A stretch of 64,000 nucleotides of DNA from contig NZ_CP009323.1 of the NCBI RefSeq assembly GCF_000959725.1, positions 4,340,001 to 4,404,000 on the forward strand, read 5' to 3'. The position numbers and the translations under genes were made by a program. This stretch comes from Burkholderia gladioli. GTDB taxonomy: Bacteria > Pseudomonadota > Gammaproteobacteria > Burkholderiales > Burkholderiaceae. The notes under the pieces are model-generated. The model did not search any database. It was given only the letters and a program-made list of their open reading frames with translations, and was not told the origin of the DNA. This document shows, one piece after another, positions 1 to 11,196 of the stretch. How positions within the stretch are numbered: position 1 is the stretch's first letter; each line of letters opens with the position of its first letter.

Positions 1-1357
1 CGCGGGCCGCGACCTCCTGGTGTCGAGCCCGACCGGCTCCGGCAAGACGGCCGCCTTCATGCTGCCCGCGATCGAGCGATTCGCGCAACTGCAGAAGACC
101 CAGGCGCAACAACCGCGCGCGCCGCGCGAGCCGCAATCGGCCGACCGCCGCCAGCGTCGCCCGCAGCCGGTGGCCCGCCCGGGCCTGCTGGTGCTGACCC
201 CCACGCGTGAACTGGCGATGCAGGTCACCACCGCCGCCTCGACCTACGGCAAGCACCTGCGCCGCCTGCGCACGGTCAGCATCCTCGGCGGCGTGGCCTA
301 TGGCCAGCAGCTGATGCTGCTGGCGAAGAACCCGGAAATCCTGGTCGCCACGCCGGGCCGCCTGCTCGACCACCTCGAGCGCGGCCGCATCGACCTGTCC
401 GAGCTGAAGATGCTGGTGCTCGACGAAGCCGACCGCATGCTCGACATGGGCTTCATCGACGACATCGAGACCATCGTCGCGGCCACCCCGGCCTCGCGCC
501 AGACCATGCTGTTCTCGGCCACCCTGGACGGCAAGATCGGCTCGCTGACCAGCCGCCTGCTGAAGGATCCGGAGCGCATCGAGATCGTCCAGAAGATGGA
601 GGCGCGCACCAACATCGCCCAGACGGTCCACTACGTCGACGACCGCGACCACAAGGATCGCCTGCTCGACCACCTGCTGCGCGACGACGCGCTGGACCAG
701 GCGATCATCTTCACCGCCACCAAGATCGACGCCGACCAACTGGCCGGCCGCCTGGCCGATGCCGGGTTCGAATCGGCCGCGCTGCACGGCGACCTGCCGC
801 AAGGCGCGCGCAACCGCACCATCCGCGCGCTGCGCGAGCGCCGCGTGCGCGTGCTGGTGGCCACCGACGTGGCCGCGCGCGGGATCGACATCCCCGGCAT
901 CACGCACGTCTTCAACTACGACCTGCCGAAGTTCGCCGAGGACTACGTGCACCGCATCGGCCGTACCGGCCGCGCGGGCCGCTCGGGTATCGCGGTGAGC
1001 CTGGTGCACCACGCCGAACAGGGCGCCCTCAAGCGCATCGAGCGCTTCGTGCGTTCGCCGCTGCCGGTCAACGTGATCGAAGGCTTCGAGCCGCGCAAGG
1101 CTCCCCCGCGCAACGGCCCGAGCCGTGGCCGTCCGGGCGGCGGCAACGGCGGTCGCCGTTTCGGCGGCAAGCCGGGCGGCAGCCGTGAAGGCGGCTACGG
1201 CGGCGGCAATCGCGAAGGCGGCCGCAGCTACGGCAGCGGCAATGGCGGCGGCTGGAGCGGCAAGCCCTCGAACGGCGGCGGCAACCGCGAAGGCGGCTAC
1301 GGCGGCAACCGTCGCAGCGACGCCCCGCGCGGCCCGCGTCGCGGCTCGGCAGCCTGA
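1..1357 (+). CDS. rhlE: DEAD-box ATP-dependent RNA helicase, 5' end cut off
   Basis: Superfamily 2 RNA helicase that remodels RNA or ribonucleoprotein using ATP. The reading frame is open from base 2, so the start and the Q motif lie outside the window. Visible motifs in order are PTGSGKT (I, near 29-49), PTRELA (Ia), TPGRLLD (Ib), DEAD (II, near 422), SAT (III), and the C-terminal helicase lobe ending in HRIGRTGRAGR (VI). The last ~80 residues are a low-complexity Gly/Arg/Asn tail with repeated EGGYGGN-like units, typical of RNA-binding tails in beta-proteobacterial RhlE proteins. A strong terminator follows 35 bp after the stop. The family call is secure; rhlE rather than another DEAD-box paralogue is inferred from the tail and motif style. 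Confidence 0.9.
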   Translation, partial: AGRDLLVSSPTGSGKTAAFMLPAIERFAQLQKTQAQQPRAPREPQSADRRQRRPQPVARPGLLVLTPTRELAMQVTTAASTYGKHLRRLRTVSILGGVAYGQQLMLLAKNPEILVATPGRLLDHLERGRIDLSELKMLVLDEADRMLDMGFIDDIETIVAATPASRQTMLFSATLDGKIGSLTSRLLKDPERIEIVQKMEARTNIAQTVHYVDDRDHKDRLLDHLLRDDALDQAIIFTATKIDADQLAGRLADAGFESAALHGDLPQGARNRTIRALRERRVRVLVATDVAARGIDIPGITHVFNYDLPKFAEDYVHRIGRTGRAGRSGIAVSLVHHAEQGALKRIERFVRSPLPVNVIEGFEPRKAPPRNGPSRGRPGGGNGGRRFGGKPGGSREGGYGGGNREGGRSYGSGNGGGWSGKPSNGGGNREGGYGGNRRSDAPRGPRRGSAA

Positions 1358-1391
1358 GCCCAGGCGCCTCGCGCGCCCCAGGCAAGACAAG

Positions 1392-1418
1392 ACCGGTGCT
1401 TCGGCACCGGTTTTTTTT
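1392..1418 (+). terminator. Rho-independent terminator of the helicase gene
   Basis: Perfect 8-bp stem ACCGGTGC/GCACCGGT closed by a TTCG tetraloop and followed by seven T. It lies 35 bp after the helicase stop codon. Confidence 0.93.
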
Positions 1419-1515
1419 CGCCCGTCGCTGACATTTCACGATGCGGAAAATTTTTTTGTCTCGTAAAAAATCATGCTGCGTGGCACAAGCCGGGGGATTG
1501 CGAGATGGAAAAAGA

Positions 1516-1534
1516 CGTTTCTCATCGCGAAACG
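1516..1534. promoter_or_regulatory. Inverted repeat upstream of aceA
   Basis: CGTTTC-N7-GAAACG in the AT-richer leader between the helicase terminator and aceA. It is a possible regulator site, but no matching family consensus is known to me. Confidence 0.3.
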
Positions 1535-1620
1535 AATCATTCAAGCCATTGATTAACAACAAGTAAATATTTTAGAGGAGCCCACCAAAGCCGCTGTTGC
1601 CGCGCCGGACGCTTCCCTAG

Positions 1621-1636
1621 ACTCTTATACAAGAGT
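1621..1636. promoter_or_regulatory. Candidate operator upstream of aceA
   Basis: ACTCTT-ATAC-AAGAGT, a 6-bp-arm inverted repeat about 95 bp before the aceA start. The TATAC core resembles the CTTGTATACAAG class bound by GntR/FadR-type regulators and could overlap a -10 element. Assignment to any regulator is inference. Confidence 0.4.
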
Positions 1637-1730
1637 TCACGAAACGAAGCGCCGGATGCACCGCCCGCCTCGCGATCGCGAACCCAGGACTCGTATCCCT
1701 CACCGATTCACGTTCTCAAGGAGACTCATC

Positions 1731-3038
<1,308 letters not shown>

Positions 3039-3221
3039 GCCGGTTTCGTGTTCAGCAGGAAGGCGGGGCCGGACGATTCGTCCCGCCCCGCCCGGGCAGC
3101 GATCAGGGAGCGATGACGACAAAGGCGCGGTCCACCGCGCCGCGACAGACCACAAGCCGGGCGTGCCATGCACGCGCCCGGCACCGGCGACACCGGGCAC
3201 GGTATCGCCAGGCCGTTACGA

Positions 3222-3252
3222 ACCGCGCGCCGGCCCTGGCGCGCGGTCTTTC
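3222..3252 (+). terminator. Possible terminator downstream of aceA
   Basis: Perfect stem ACCGCGCGCC/GGCGCGCGGT with a 6-nt loop, followed on the plus strand by CTTTCATT. The T run is short, so the call is moderate. It lies between convergent aceA and the usp gene. Confidence 0.5.
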
Positions 3253-3285
3253 ATTCAGGGGCAGCCCGGCTTGCCGGGGCGCCCG

Positions 3286-3723
3286 TCACCGATAGACGAT
3301 CACCGGGATTTTCGTATGCGTGAGCACGCGCTGCGTCTCGCTGCCGATCAGCAGGCTGCCGAGCCCGCGTCGGCCGTGCGAGGCCATGAAGATCACGTCG
3401 CAGCCGCCGCGCTCCGCCGCCTCGATGATGCCGAGGTAGGGCGACGGATGCAGGCTGGTGCAACTGTCGCAGGCGACGCCGGCGCGACGCGCGCAGCCCT
3501 CGACTTCCTCCAGATGCGCGTGCGCCTCGCGTTCGCTGCGCTCGCGGAATTCGGCCGGCGGCTCGACCATCGCCTCGGCCGCGAACGGGGAATACGGATA
3601 TTGCGGCAGACACGCATAGGCGGTCACGCGCGCGCCGACCGTCTGCGCGAGATCGATCGCGCCGTCGATCGCCTTGCGCGACAACTCGGACCCGTCGGTC
3701 GGAACCAGGATGTGCTTGAACAT
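3286..3723 (-). CDS. Universal stress protein, UspA family
   Basis: Small cytoplasmic nucleotide-binding stress protein of 145 residues. It starts with the typical MFKHILVPTDGSELS strand and ends with the ATP-binding loop MASHGRRGLGSLLIGSETQ, matching G-2x-G-9x-G(S/T), followed by IPVIVYR. Full length for a single-domain Usp. A strong ribosome site GGAGGG precedes the ATG. It is convergent with aceA and upstream of nothing obvious; its link to the glyoxylate genes is positional only. Confidence 0.92.
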   Translation of the reverse strand: MFKHILVPTDGSELSRKAIDGAIDLAQTVGARVTAYACLPQYPYSPFAAEAMVEPPAEFRERSEREAHAHLEEVEGCARRAGVACDSCTSLHPSPYLGIIEAAERGGCDVIFMASHGRRGLGSLLIGSETQRVLTHTKIPVIVYR

Positions 3724-3939
3724 GGCGCCCTCCGTCGATCAAGCCGCGGCAGCCCGCACGACCCGCGGGGGCGCCGTGGCGGCCTCCATCCGATGGATTG
3801 TAGGTCGCGGTGGCGGCCGCGCCGCCGTGGCAGAGGGTTCGTCCTGATATCGGAAACGCGGGGCATCGACAGGCGCCGCGCTTTGGATTTAGTCCCCGAT
3901 CCAACCCCAGATTCGGCGGCATCGCGCCTTGCACGCCCC

Positions 3940-4842
3940 TCAACCCCAGTAACCGGGCCGCTCGTAGGTGTGCTTGAGAAAGTCGAGGAACAAGCGCACG
4001 CGCAAGGGCAGATGCCGGCGCTGCGGGAACACCGCGTGGATCCCGATCGGCGGCGCGGCGAACTCGTCGAGCACGCTCACCAGGCGCCCGGCCGCGATAT
4101 CGGCGCCCACCTCCCACCAGGAACGCCAGGCCAGGCCATGGCCCTCGAGGCACCACTCGTGCAGCACCGCGCCGTCCGAGCATTCCATCGGGCCGGCCAC
4201 GCGGATCGAGACGATCTGCCCGTCCTGCTGGAAGGCCCAGCCGCGCTGCTGGTTCGCGTTCGCGGCCAGCGCCAGGCAGTGGTGGCGCGCCAGCTCGTCG
4301 AGCGTGCGCGGCGTGCCGGCGCGCGCCAGGTAGGCGGGCGCGGCGACGCACACACGCCGGTTCTCGCCCAGCTTCAGCGAGACCAGCGAGGAATCGGGCA
4401 GCTCGCCCAGCCGCACCGCGCAGTCGAACCCCTCGTTGACGAGGTCGACCATGCGATCGGACAGATCGAGCGTGATCGTCACGTCGGGATGCGCCGCGGT
4501 GAAGGCCGGCACCAGCGGCGCGACATGGCGGCGCCCGAAGCCGGCCGGCCCCGACACGCGCAGGTGCCCGCTGGCCTTCACGCCGCCGGCCGAGACGCTG
4601 GCCTCGGCGTTCTGCATGTCGTGCACGACGCGCTGGCAGTCCTCCAGGAAGGCCGAGCCCTCGAAGGTCAGGGTCAGCTTGCGGGTGGTGCGCAACAGCA
4701 GCTTCACGCCGAGCCGCTCCTCCAGCGCGTCGAGCCGCCGGCCGATGATGGCGGGCGCCACGCCCTCGGCATGGGCGGCGGCCGACAGGCTGCCCTTGCC
4801 GGCCACCGCGATAAAGGTCTCGATCTGCTTGAAGCGGTCCAT
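3940..4842 (-). CDS. LysR-family transcriptional regulator
   Basis: LysR-type regulator of 300 residues: an N-terminal winged HTH (about 1-60, with SLSAAAHAEGVAPAIIGRRLDALEERLG) followed by the substrate-binding effector domain. The motif style, with FEGSAFLEDCQRVVHDMQNAE and GFGRRHVAPLVPAF, fits the common CrgA/AaeR-like group. It is divergent from the haloacid dehalogenase gene, which starts 136 bp away, so that gene is its most likely target together with itself. The shared AT-rich intergenic region (about 4870-4955) should hold the operator. The effector is unknown. Confidence 0.9.
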   Translation of the reverse strand: MDRFKQIETFIAVAGKGSLSAAAHAEGVAPAIIGRRLDALEERLGVKLLLRTTRKLTLTFEGSAFLEDCQRVVHDMQNAEASVSAGGVKASGHLRVSGPAGFGRRHVAPLVPAFTAAHPDVTITLDLSDRMVDLVNEGFDCAVRLGELPDSSLVSLKLGENRRVCVAAPAYLARAGTPRTLDELARHHCLALAANANQQRGWAFQQDGQIVSIRVAGPMECSDGAVLHEWCLEGHGLAWRSWWEVGADIAAGRLVSVLDEFAAPPIGIHAVFPQRRHLPLRVRLFLDFLKHTYERPGYWG

Positions 4843-4978
4843 GTCTCACGCGGGGAAATCGATGATGCCGGCCAGATTAGGTTGGTAAAAGTAAAAGATC
4901 AAGTGATGGAAAGCGTCTTTTCCAACCTCCCGAATCACGAATAGAATCGATTCCGACCTCTACCTGGAGCGCACGGCT

Positions 4979-5722
4979 ATGTCGGCCATAACGACACTCT
5001 CCCCCAAAGCCATCCTGTTCGACGCCTACGGCACGCTGTTCGACGTGCACGCGGTGGTCGCCGCGGCCGAGCAACTGTTTCCGGGGCGCGGCGATGCCCT
5101 GTCCCAGCTGTGGCGCCGCAAGCAGATCGAATACACCCAGTTGCGCACGCTGTCCGATCCCGAGGGGGCGCGTTACCGCCCGTTCTGGGACATCACGCTC
5201 GACGCGCTGCGCCATGCCGGCCGCTCGCTCGGCCTCGAACTCGGCGCGGCCGCCGAGAAGCGGCTGATGGACGAATACGCCTGCCTGTCCACCTATCCCG
5301 ATACCGTGCCGGCCCTGCGCCGGCTGCGCGAGCTGCCCGGCGCGCCGCGCCTGGCGATCCTCTCGAACGGCGATTCGCGCATGCTCGACATCGCCGTGAA
5401 AAGCGCCGGCATGGCGGGCCTGTTCGACCGCGTGCTGTCGGTGGAAACGGTGCGCGCCTACAAGCCGGCCGCGGCCGCCTACCGGCTCGGCACCGAGGCC
5501 TTCGGCGCGGCGCCGCGCGAGATCCTGTTCGTCTCCTCGAACGGCTGGGACGCGGCCGGCGCCGGCTGGTTCGGCTACACCACCTTCTGGCTGAACCGCG
5601 GCGGCGCGCCGCGCGAGGAACTCGGCGTCGCGCCGGCCGGCACCGGCGCGCGCATGGATGACCTGCTGGCCTTCGTGGCCGGCGCCGCCACCCCGCCGTC
5701 ACGCCCCGGCCCGGGCGCCTGA
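4979..5722 (+). CDS. Haloacid dehalogenase, type II (HAD superfamily)
   Basis: Predicted L-2-haloacid dehalogenase of 247 residues. Catalytic nucleophile Asp15 lies in ILFDAYGTLFD. Further HAD motifs are ILSNGDSRM (Ser/Asn), the Lys in RAYKPAAAAY, and SSNGWDAAGA with the acidic residue; this last SSNxWDxxGA form is diagnostic of type II haloacid dehalogenases rather than phosphatases. The family removes halogen from short 2-haloacids to give 2-hydroxyacids such as glycolate, which would feed malate synthase just downstream after oxidation. It is divergent from a LysR gene and 104 bp upstream of aceB. The true substrate is unproven. Confidence 0.88.
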   Translation: MSAITTLSPKAILFDAYGTLFDVHAVVAAAEQLFPGRGDALSQLWRRKQIEYTQLRTLSDPEGARYRPFWDITLDALRHAGRSLGLELGAAAEKRLMDEYACLSTYPDTVPALRRLRELPGAPRLAILSNGDSRMLDIAVKSAGMAGLFDRVLSVETVRAYKPAAAAYRLGTEAFGAAPREILFVSSNGWDAAGAGWFGYTTFWLNRGGAPREELGVAPAGTGARMDDLLAFVAGAATPPSRPGPGA

Positions 5723-5826
5723 CGTCGTTTTCCGTTGTCGATTTCGCCTCGCGCATCTCGATTCTCGTAATCCGTTTTCCGCAATTCGCTTTACGCAATT
5801 CGCACTGACCGACCAAGGAGAAACAC

Positions 5827-7419
<1,593 letters not shown>

Positions 7420-7464
7420 GCCTGGCGTGACGCGGACCGGCGACAACCGGCCCGCACCGGAACG

Positions 7465-7511
7465 AAAAACGGGCGTGCCGTTCGATGTTTGTCGAACGGC
7501 ACGCCCGTTTT
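7465..7511. terminator. Bidirectional terminator between aceB and the convergent gene
   Basis: Very long perfect stem of 20 bp (AAAACGGGCGTGCCGTTCGA and its complement) with a 6-nt loop. A run flanks one side and T run the other, so it can end transcription of aceB and of the opposing GGCT-like gene. Confidence 0.92.
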
Positions 7512-7546
7512 CCTATTGGCCGCGGTGGGCCCGCGAAGGGGCCGTC

Positions 7547-7975
7547 TCAGCCGGCTTGCAGCTCGGCCGGCATCTGGCGCGCGAGCCGGTGGGCCACCCA
7601 GTCGCCCGAGGCGATGCGCGGCCGCTCGGCCACCGAATGCTCGCCCACCGGGTAATAGAGGCAGTCGTAGCGCCGGCCGGCCAGTTCGACCGTGACCTGC
7701 CGCGACAGGAACAGGCCGTCGACGCCGGGATAGACCTCCTCGATCTCGTCGAGCACCGGCACCAGACGCTCGTCGATCGCGTAGACGTCGCCGTGCACGT
7801 GATCCTCGCCCGCGCCGGGCACCATGCCCGGATAATCGCCGAAGTCGTAGAGCCGGCCGCGCAGCGTGGCCGAACCGAGCAGCCGCGGCGCGCCGATGCC
7901 ATGCCGCGCGGCGGCGCGGCCGATGTCGTTGATCTCGCCGGCACGCAGCGTGCCGTAGACGAATACGTGGCGCAT
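7547..7975 (-). CDS. Gamma-glutamylcyclotransferase-like protein (AIG2/GGCT fold)
   Basis: Small 142-residue protein of the GGCT-like (YtfP/AIG2) fold. The defining N-terminal motif is HVFVYGTLRAGEIN, and a conserved acidic residue lies in VYAIDERLVPVLDEIEEVYPG, followed by YDCLYYPVGE. Enzymes of this fold convert gamma-glutamyl amines or peptides to 5-oxoproline, but many bacterial members are uncharacterised. The start at 7975 is chosen because AGGAGAAGG lies just upstream; a longer frame to 8047 has no ribosome site. It is divergent from an AraC regulator 280 bp away. Biochemical role is uncertain. Confidence 0.82.
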   Translation of the reverse strand: MRHVFVYGTLRAGEINDIGRAAARHGIGAPRLLGSATLRGRLYDFGDYPGMVPGAGEDHVHGDVYAIDERLVPVLDEIEEVYPGVDGLFLSRQVTVELAGRRYDCLYYPVGEHSVAERPRIASGDWVAHRLARQMPAELQAG

Positions 7976-8255
7976 CCTGATTCCTTCTCCTGTCGAGGCA
8001 TCGCGGTAACGAGCGGGCGCGGGCGCCGGGGCGCATACCGGGGGCACATCCCGACGTCGACCGCCGTGACCGCCGCGAGTTTCCGGCGCGAGGCGATCAT
8101 CGCGCAGCCGGGCCGCGCTGTCACCCCCTGCCTCGTATTGAATCGCATGCGGCCGGCAAAACCGGGACAGCGCGCTGCCGGCGCCGCGACCCGCGCGGCA
8201 GCGGCAAGGCGCCGCCGCTCATACAATATCGCTTGGTCCAGCCGCCGCGCGTCCG

Positions 8256-9197
8256 ATGAAACCCGCCACTGCCCTCTCCCTCTCCGCGCCGATCACGATC
8301 GACATCCCGCCCGAATTCGCGCCGACGCCCGAGCACCCCTTGCGCGTGCGTCCCCGCCCGATGGCGGCCAGCACGCGCATCCCGCAGCACACGCATGCCT
8401 GGGGGCAGCTCGCCTACGCCTCGCGCGGCGTGCTGCGCGTGACCACGGCCGGCACCACCTGGATGGTGCCGCCCTCGCGCGCGATCTGGGTGCCGCCGCG
8501 CGTGGCGCACGAGATCGTGGTGGTCGAGGATGCCTTCCTGCGCACGCTCTACATCGACGAGACGGCGCTGCCCGGCGGCCTCGACGATTGCCGCGTGGTG
8601 GAAGTCTCGGGCCTGCTGCGCGAGCTGATCACCGCGCTCGACGTGCGCACCCTGGCGCAGACGCGCGAGCGCCTGCTCACCGCCCTGATCCTCGACGAGC
8701 TGACGCGCAGCGAGCCGCTGCCGCTGGCCGTGCCGATGCCGTCCGAGAAGCGCCTGCGCGCACTGTGCGAGGCCGTGCTCGCGCATCCGGCCCAGGCCGA
8801 ATCGCTCGATCACTGGGCCGCCAGCGTGGGCGCGAGCACGCGCACCATCGCGCGGCTGTTTCGCCAGGAACTGGGGGTGAGCTTCACGCAATGGCAGCAG
8901 CAGGCGCTGCTGGCGCGCGCGATTCCGCTGCTGAACCAGGGACGGCCGATGTCGCATGTGGCCCAGGAGCTCGGCTACCAGAGCCAGAGCGCGTTCTCGG
9001 CGATGTTCCGGCGCGCCTTCGGCAAGAGCCCGCGCGCCTTCATGCTCGGCGATGCCGGTGCTCCGACGGCCGACCCTGACGATCCGGCCGCGGCCAGCGA
9101 AGCCGCGGCCGCCGCCGATGCGGCCGCGACGACGTTCTCCGAAACAGTCGCCGCGCCCGGCACGCAGCGCGCCGAAGCCCCGCGCAAGCTCAGTTGA
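8256..9197 (+). CDS. AraC-family regulator with N-terminal cupin
   Basis: Transcription factor of 313 residues. An N-terminal cupin-like sensor (about 30-120, including QHTHAWGQLAYASRG and WMVPPSRAIWVPPRVAHEI) is followed by a double HTH near 165-265, with the second HTH in VAQELGYQSQSAFSAMFRRAFGKSPRAFM. An Ala/Pro-rich tail of about 50 residues follows. There is no clear ribosome site before the ATG, though a TACAAT -10-like element lies about 30 bp upstream. The 3' end overlaps the convergent acetyltransferase gene by 8 bp. Target and effector unknown; the divergent GGCT-like gene is a candidate. Confidence 0.88.
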   Translation: MKPATALSLSAPITIDIPPEFAPTPEHPLRVRPRPMAASTRIPQHTHAWGQLAYASRGVLRVTTAGTTWMVPPSRAIWVPPRVAHEIVVVEDAFLRTLYIDETALPGGLDDCRVVEVSGLLRELITALDVRTLAQTRERLLTALILDELTRSEPLPLAVPMPSEKRLRALCEAVLAHPAQAESLDHWAASVGASTRTIARLFRQELGVSFTQWQQQALLARAIPLLNQGRPMSHVAQELGYQSQSAFSAMFRRAFGKSPRAFMLGDAGAPTADPDDPAAASEAAAAADAAATTFSETVAAPGTQRAEAPRKLS

Positions 9198-9657
9198 CCA
9201 GCCGCACCATGTGCCGGATCGAGCCGAGCTGCGCGAGTCGCGGCCCGGCGAGCCGGTAGCCCATGCGCAGGTAGAGCTTGGCGGCGGGATTGTCGACGAA
9301 CACGCGCAACTGCGTCTCGCGCAGGCCGCGCGCCTGCGCCCAGCGATGCGCGGTGTCGAGCAGGTAGCTGCCGGCGCCGAGCCCGCGATGACCGTCGCGG
9401 ATCTGCACGTCGCGGATATGCAGCGAGTCGCCCTCCTCCGTGATCCGCATCACGCCGACGCGCTCGCCATCGCGCTCGAGGATGAAGTTCTCCGATTCGC
9501 ACCAGCTCAGGTAGAACAGGTCGGCACGCCACTGCAGGCCATGGCGACGGTAGTAGTCGCCCATGTTGGCGTGCGTGAGCGCTTCGGCGAACTCGAAGTC
9601 GTCCGCCTCGGCCGGGCGGAGCTGGAACAGCAGTCTCAGGTCGGTGGGATCGAGCAT
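9190..9657 (-). CDS. GNAT-family N-acetyltransferase
   Basis: Single-domain acetyl-CoA-dependent N-acetyltransferase of 155 residues. Motif A is visible as LHIRDVQIRDGHRGLGAGSYL, with the GHRGLGAG pyrophosphate loop, followed by the motif B helix in QLRVFVDNPAAKLYLRMGYRL. The ATG at 9657 gives a complete fold with no N-terminal extension. The gene is convergent with and overlaps the AraC gene by 8 bp. The acceptor substrate cannot be deduced. Confidence 0.88.
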   Translation of the reverse strand: MLDPTDLRLLFQLRPAEADDFEFAEALTHANMGDYYRRHGLQWRADLFYLSWCESENFILERDGERVGVMRITEEGDSLHIRDVQIRDGHRGLGAGSYLLDTAHRWAQARGLRETQLRVFVDNPAAKLYLRMGYRLAGPRLAQLGSIRHMVRLVN

Positions 9658-9802
9658 GGCGTCGAGGAAAATCCCGGATCCTCGTCACGATAGCGCAGCG
9701 CGCGGCCGATGCAATGGCGAATTGCCCGATGACGGCGAGAAGAAGACGAAACCCCGGGCGGGACACCGCCGATGACGAAGGCCGGCAAAGCCTCTGAAAA
9801 GC

Positions 9803-9836
9803 AAAAAGCCCGTTCAGGAATGCCTGAACGGGCTTT
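9803..9836 (-). terminator. Terminator of the tRNA operon
   Basis: 14-bp perfect stem AAAGCCCGTTCAGG/CCTGAACGGGCTTT with a 4-nt loop, followed on the minus strand by five T. It lies just after the last tRNA-Asp in transcription order. Confidence 0.93.
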
Positions 9837-9843
9837 GCATATC

Positions 9844-9920
9844 TGGCGGAGCGGACGGGACTCGAACCCGCGACCCCCGGCGTGACAGGCCGGTATTCTA
9901 ACCGACTGAACTACCGCTCC
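9844..9920 (-). tRNA. tRNA-Asp (GUC), copy 1
   Basis: 77-nt cloverleaf with encoded CCA. The anticodon loop CTGTCAC gives anticodon GTC. The D loop carries C at position 17 where the other two Asp copies have T. It is last in the operon. Confidence 0.97.
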
Positions 9921-9996
9921 AGTCTTTTACAGCTCACCGGCAGGCGTCGGTTAATTCCTGCCGGCACATCGATCGAATCTCGAACGACGCCCAATT

Positions 9997-10072
9997 TGGC
10001 GTCCCCTAGGGGATTCGAACCCCTGTACTCACCGTGAAAGGGTGATGTCCTAGGCCTCTAGACGAAGGGGAC
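9997..10072 (-). tRNA. tRNA-Glu (UUC), copy 1
   Basis: 76-nt cloverleaf with encoded CCA. The anticodon loop CTTTCAC gives TTC. T arm is CAGGGGTTCGAATCCCCT. Confidence 0.97.
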
Positions 10073-10108
10073 TGCGTACTGCCATGACTCATTACCTCAA
10101 CGTTCGGA

Positions 10109-10184
<76 letters not shown>

Positions 10185-10247
10185 TTGCACCATGAACGCA
10201 GGAGCTGCTGACTGCCAACTCCTTTACTACCCTTGCCCTTCAACAAT

Positions 10248-10280
10248 AAAGCCCGTTCAAATGTCAGCCGAACGGGCCTT
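10248..10280 (-). other. Internal hairpin of the tRNA array (terminator relic)
   Basis: GCCCGTTC/GAACGGGC stem with an 11-nt loop, the same stem sequence as the end terminator at 9803-9836 but with a shorter stem and no proper T run on the minus strand. It marks the end of the second repeat unit and probably lets most transcription continue. Confidence 0.6.
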
Positions 10281-10287
10281 GCGTATC

Positions 10288-10364
10288 TGGCGGAGCGGAC
10301 GGGACTCGAACCCGCGACCCCCGGCGTGACAGGCCGGTATTCTAACCAACTGAACTACCGCTCC
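10288..10364 (-). tRNA. tRNA-Asp (GUC), copy 2
   Basis: 77-nt cloverleaf with CCA and anticodon GTC. Identical to copy 1 except for T at D-loop position 17. Confidence 0.97.
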
Positions 10365-10440
10365 AGTCTTTTACAGCTCACCGGCAGGCGTCGGTTAATT
10401 CCTGCCGGCACATCGATCGAATCTCGAACGACGCCGAATT

Positions 10441-10516
10441 TGGCGTCCCCTAGGGGATTCGAACCCCTGTACTCACCGTGAAAGGGTGATGTCCTAGGCC
10501 TCTAGACGAAGGGGAC
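10441..10516 (-). tRNA. tRNA-Glu (UUC), copy 2
   Basis: 76-nt cloverleaf with CCA and anticodon TTC, identical in sequence to copy 1. Confidence 0.97.
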
Positions 10517-10554
10517 TGCGTACTGCAACTTCTACTGCTTGCACCTTTAACGAT

Positions 10555-10587
10555 AAAGCCCGTTCATCGAACAGCCGAACGGGCTTT
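10555..10587 (-). other. Internal hairpin of the tRNA array (terminator relic)
   Basis: AAAGCCCGTTC/GAACGGGCTTT stem with an 11-nt loop, between the third tRNA-Asp and the second tRNA-Glu. Same core as the end terminator but with no T run behind it on the minus strand. Confidence 0.6.
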
Positions 10588-10595
10588 GCGTTTGG

Positions 10596-10672
10596 TGGCG
10601 GAGCGGACGGGACTCGAACCCGCGACCCCCGGCGTGACAGGCCGGTATTCTAACCAACTGAACTACCGCTCC
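10596..10672 (-). tRNA. tRNA-Asp (GUC), copy 3
   Basis: 77-nt cloverleaf with CCA and anticodon GTC, identical to copy 2. The spacer to the next tRNA differs from the other two units. Confidence 0.97.
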
Positions 10673-10749
10673 ACACATTCGTCACGACAAACCTGCGCTG
10701 ATCACGCTCGGCCCGCCTGCTTCGCACCAATCGGGCACGACGCGATGAC

Positions 10750-10825
10750 TGGCGTCCCCTAGGGGATTCGAACCCCTGTACTCACCGTGAAAGGGTGATG
10801 TCCTAGGCCTCTAGACGAAGGGGAC
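10750..10825 (-). tRNA. tRNA-Glu (UUC), copy 3
   Basis: 76-nt cloverleaf with CCA and anticodon TTC, same sequence as the other Glu copies. A 155-bp AT-richer spacer without visible features separates it from the first tRNA-Ala. Confidence 0.97.
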
Positions 10826-10980
10826 AAAATCTTCTCAGACTCTGTCTTGCTGCTGGCCCTTGCTGTTTGCGCATTCAGCAAAGACCGAGATTCTTACTGG
10901 TTTTCAGCAGTTTGTGAAGGATTTTTTCAAACCGCTTCACCGCCGACACTTCAACCAGACTACTGCAAAAACCGTTCTGT

Positions 10981-11056
<76 letters not shown>

Positions 11057-11074
11057 TTGCAGAACAGAAACGAG

Positions 11075-11103
11075 ATTATAGAGAGCACCCCAGAGTTTGT
11101 AAA
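11075..11103 (-). promoter_or_regulatory. Strong sigma-70 promoter of the tRNA operon
   Basis: On the minus strand TTTACA-N17-TATAAT, close to consensus, ending 18 bp before the first base of tRNA-Ala. This gives the eight-gene array its own promoter separate from gltX. Confidence 0.88.
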
Positions 11104-11152
11104 TACCCTTTTTATCGGAATCGCAAAATTTTTCATCCCGCGATTCCCTCGA

Positions 11153-11174
11153 AAGCCGGCCGGAAACACCGGCC
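11153..11174 (-). terminator. Possible terminator of gltX
   Basis: GGCCGG-TGTTT-CCGGCC hairpin just after the gltX stop on the minus strand, followed by GGCTTTC. Short stem and weak T run. Confidence 0.5.
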
Positions 11175-11196
11175 CGCTCCGAGGCGCTCCCTCACC

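Larger units (their letters stand above)
1419..1730. other. aceA leader and promoter region, no gene
   Basis: About 310 bp that is clearly more AT-rich than its surroundings, with A/T runs near 1446-1470 and 1545-1575. It holds the two inverted repeats listed separately and presumably the aceA promoter. No clean -35/-10 pair could be fixed by eye and no coding sequence is supported. Confidence 0.6.

Noticed and set aside
3724..3939. Possible small gene between usp and lysR
   Set aside because: No frame with a ribosome site or protein-like sequence.
10233..10481. Short frame crossing tRNA genes with AERTGLEPATPGVTG-like product
   Set aside because: A well-known artefact of translating antisense tRNA-Asp sequence.
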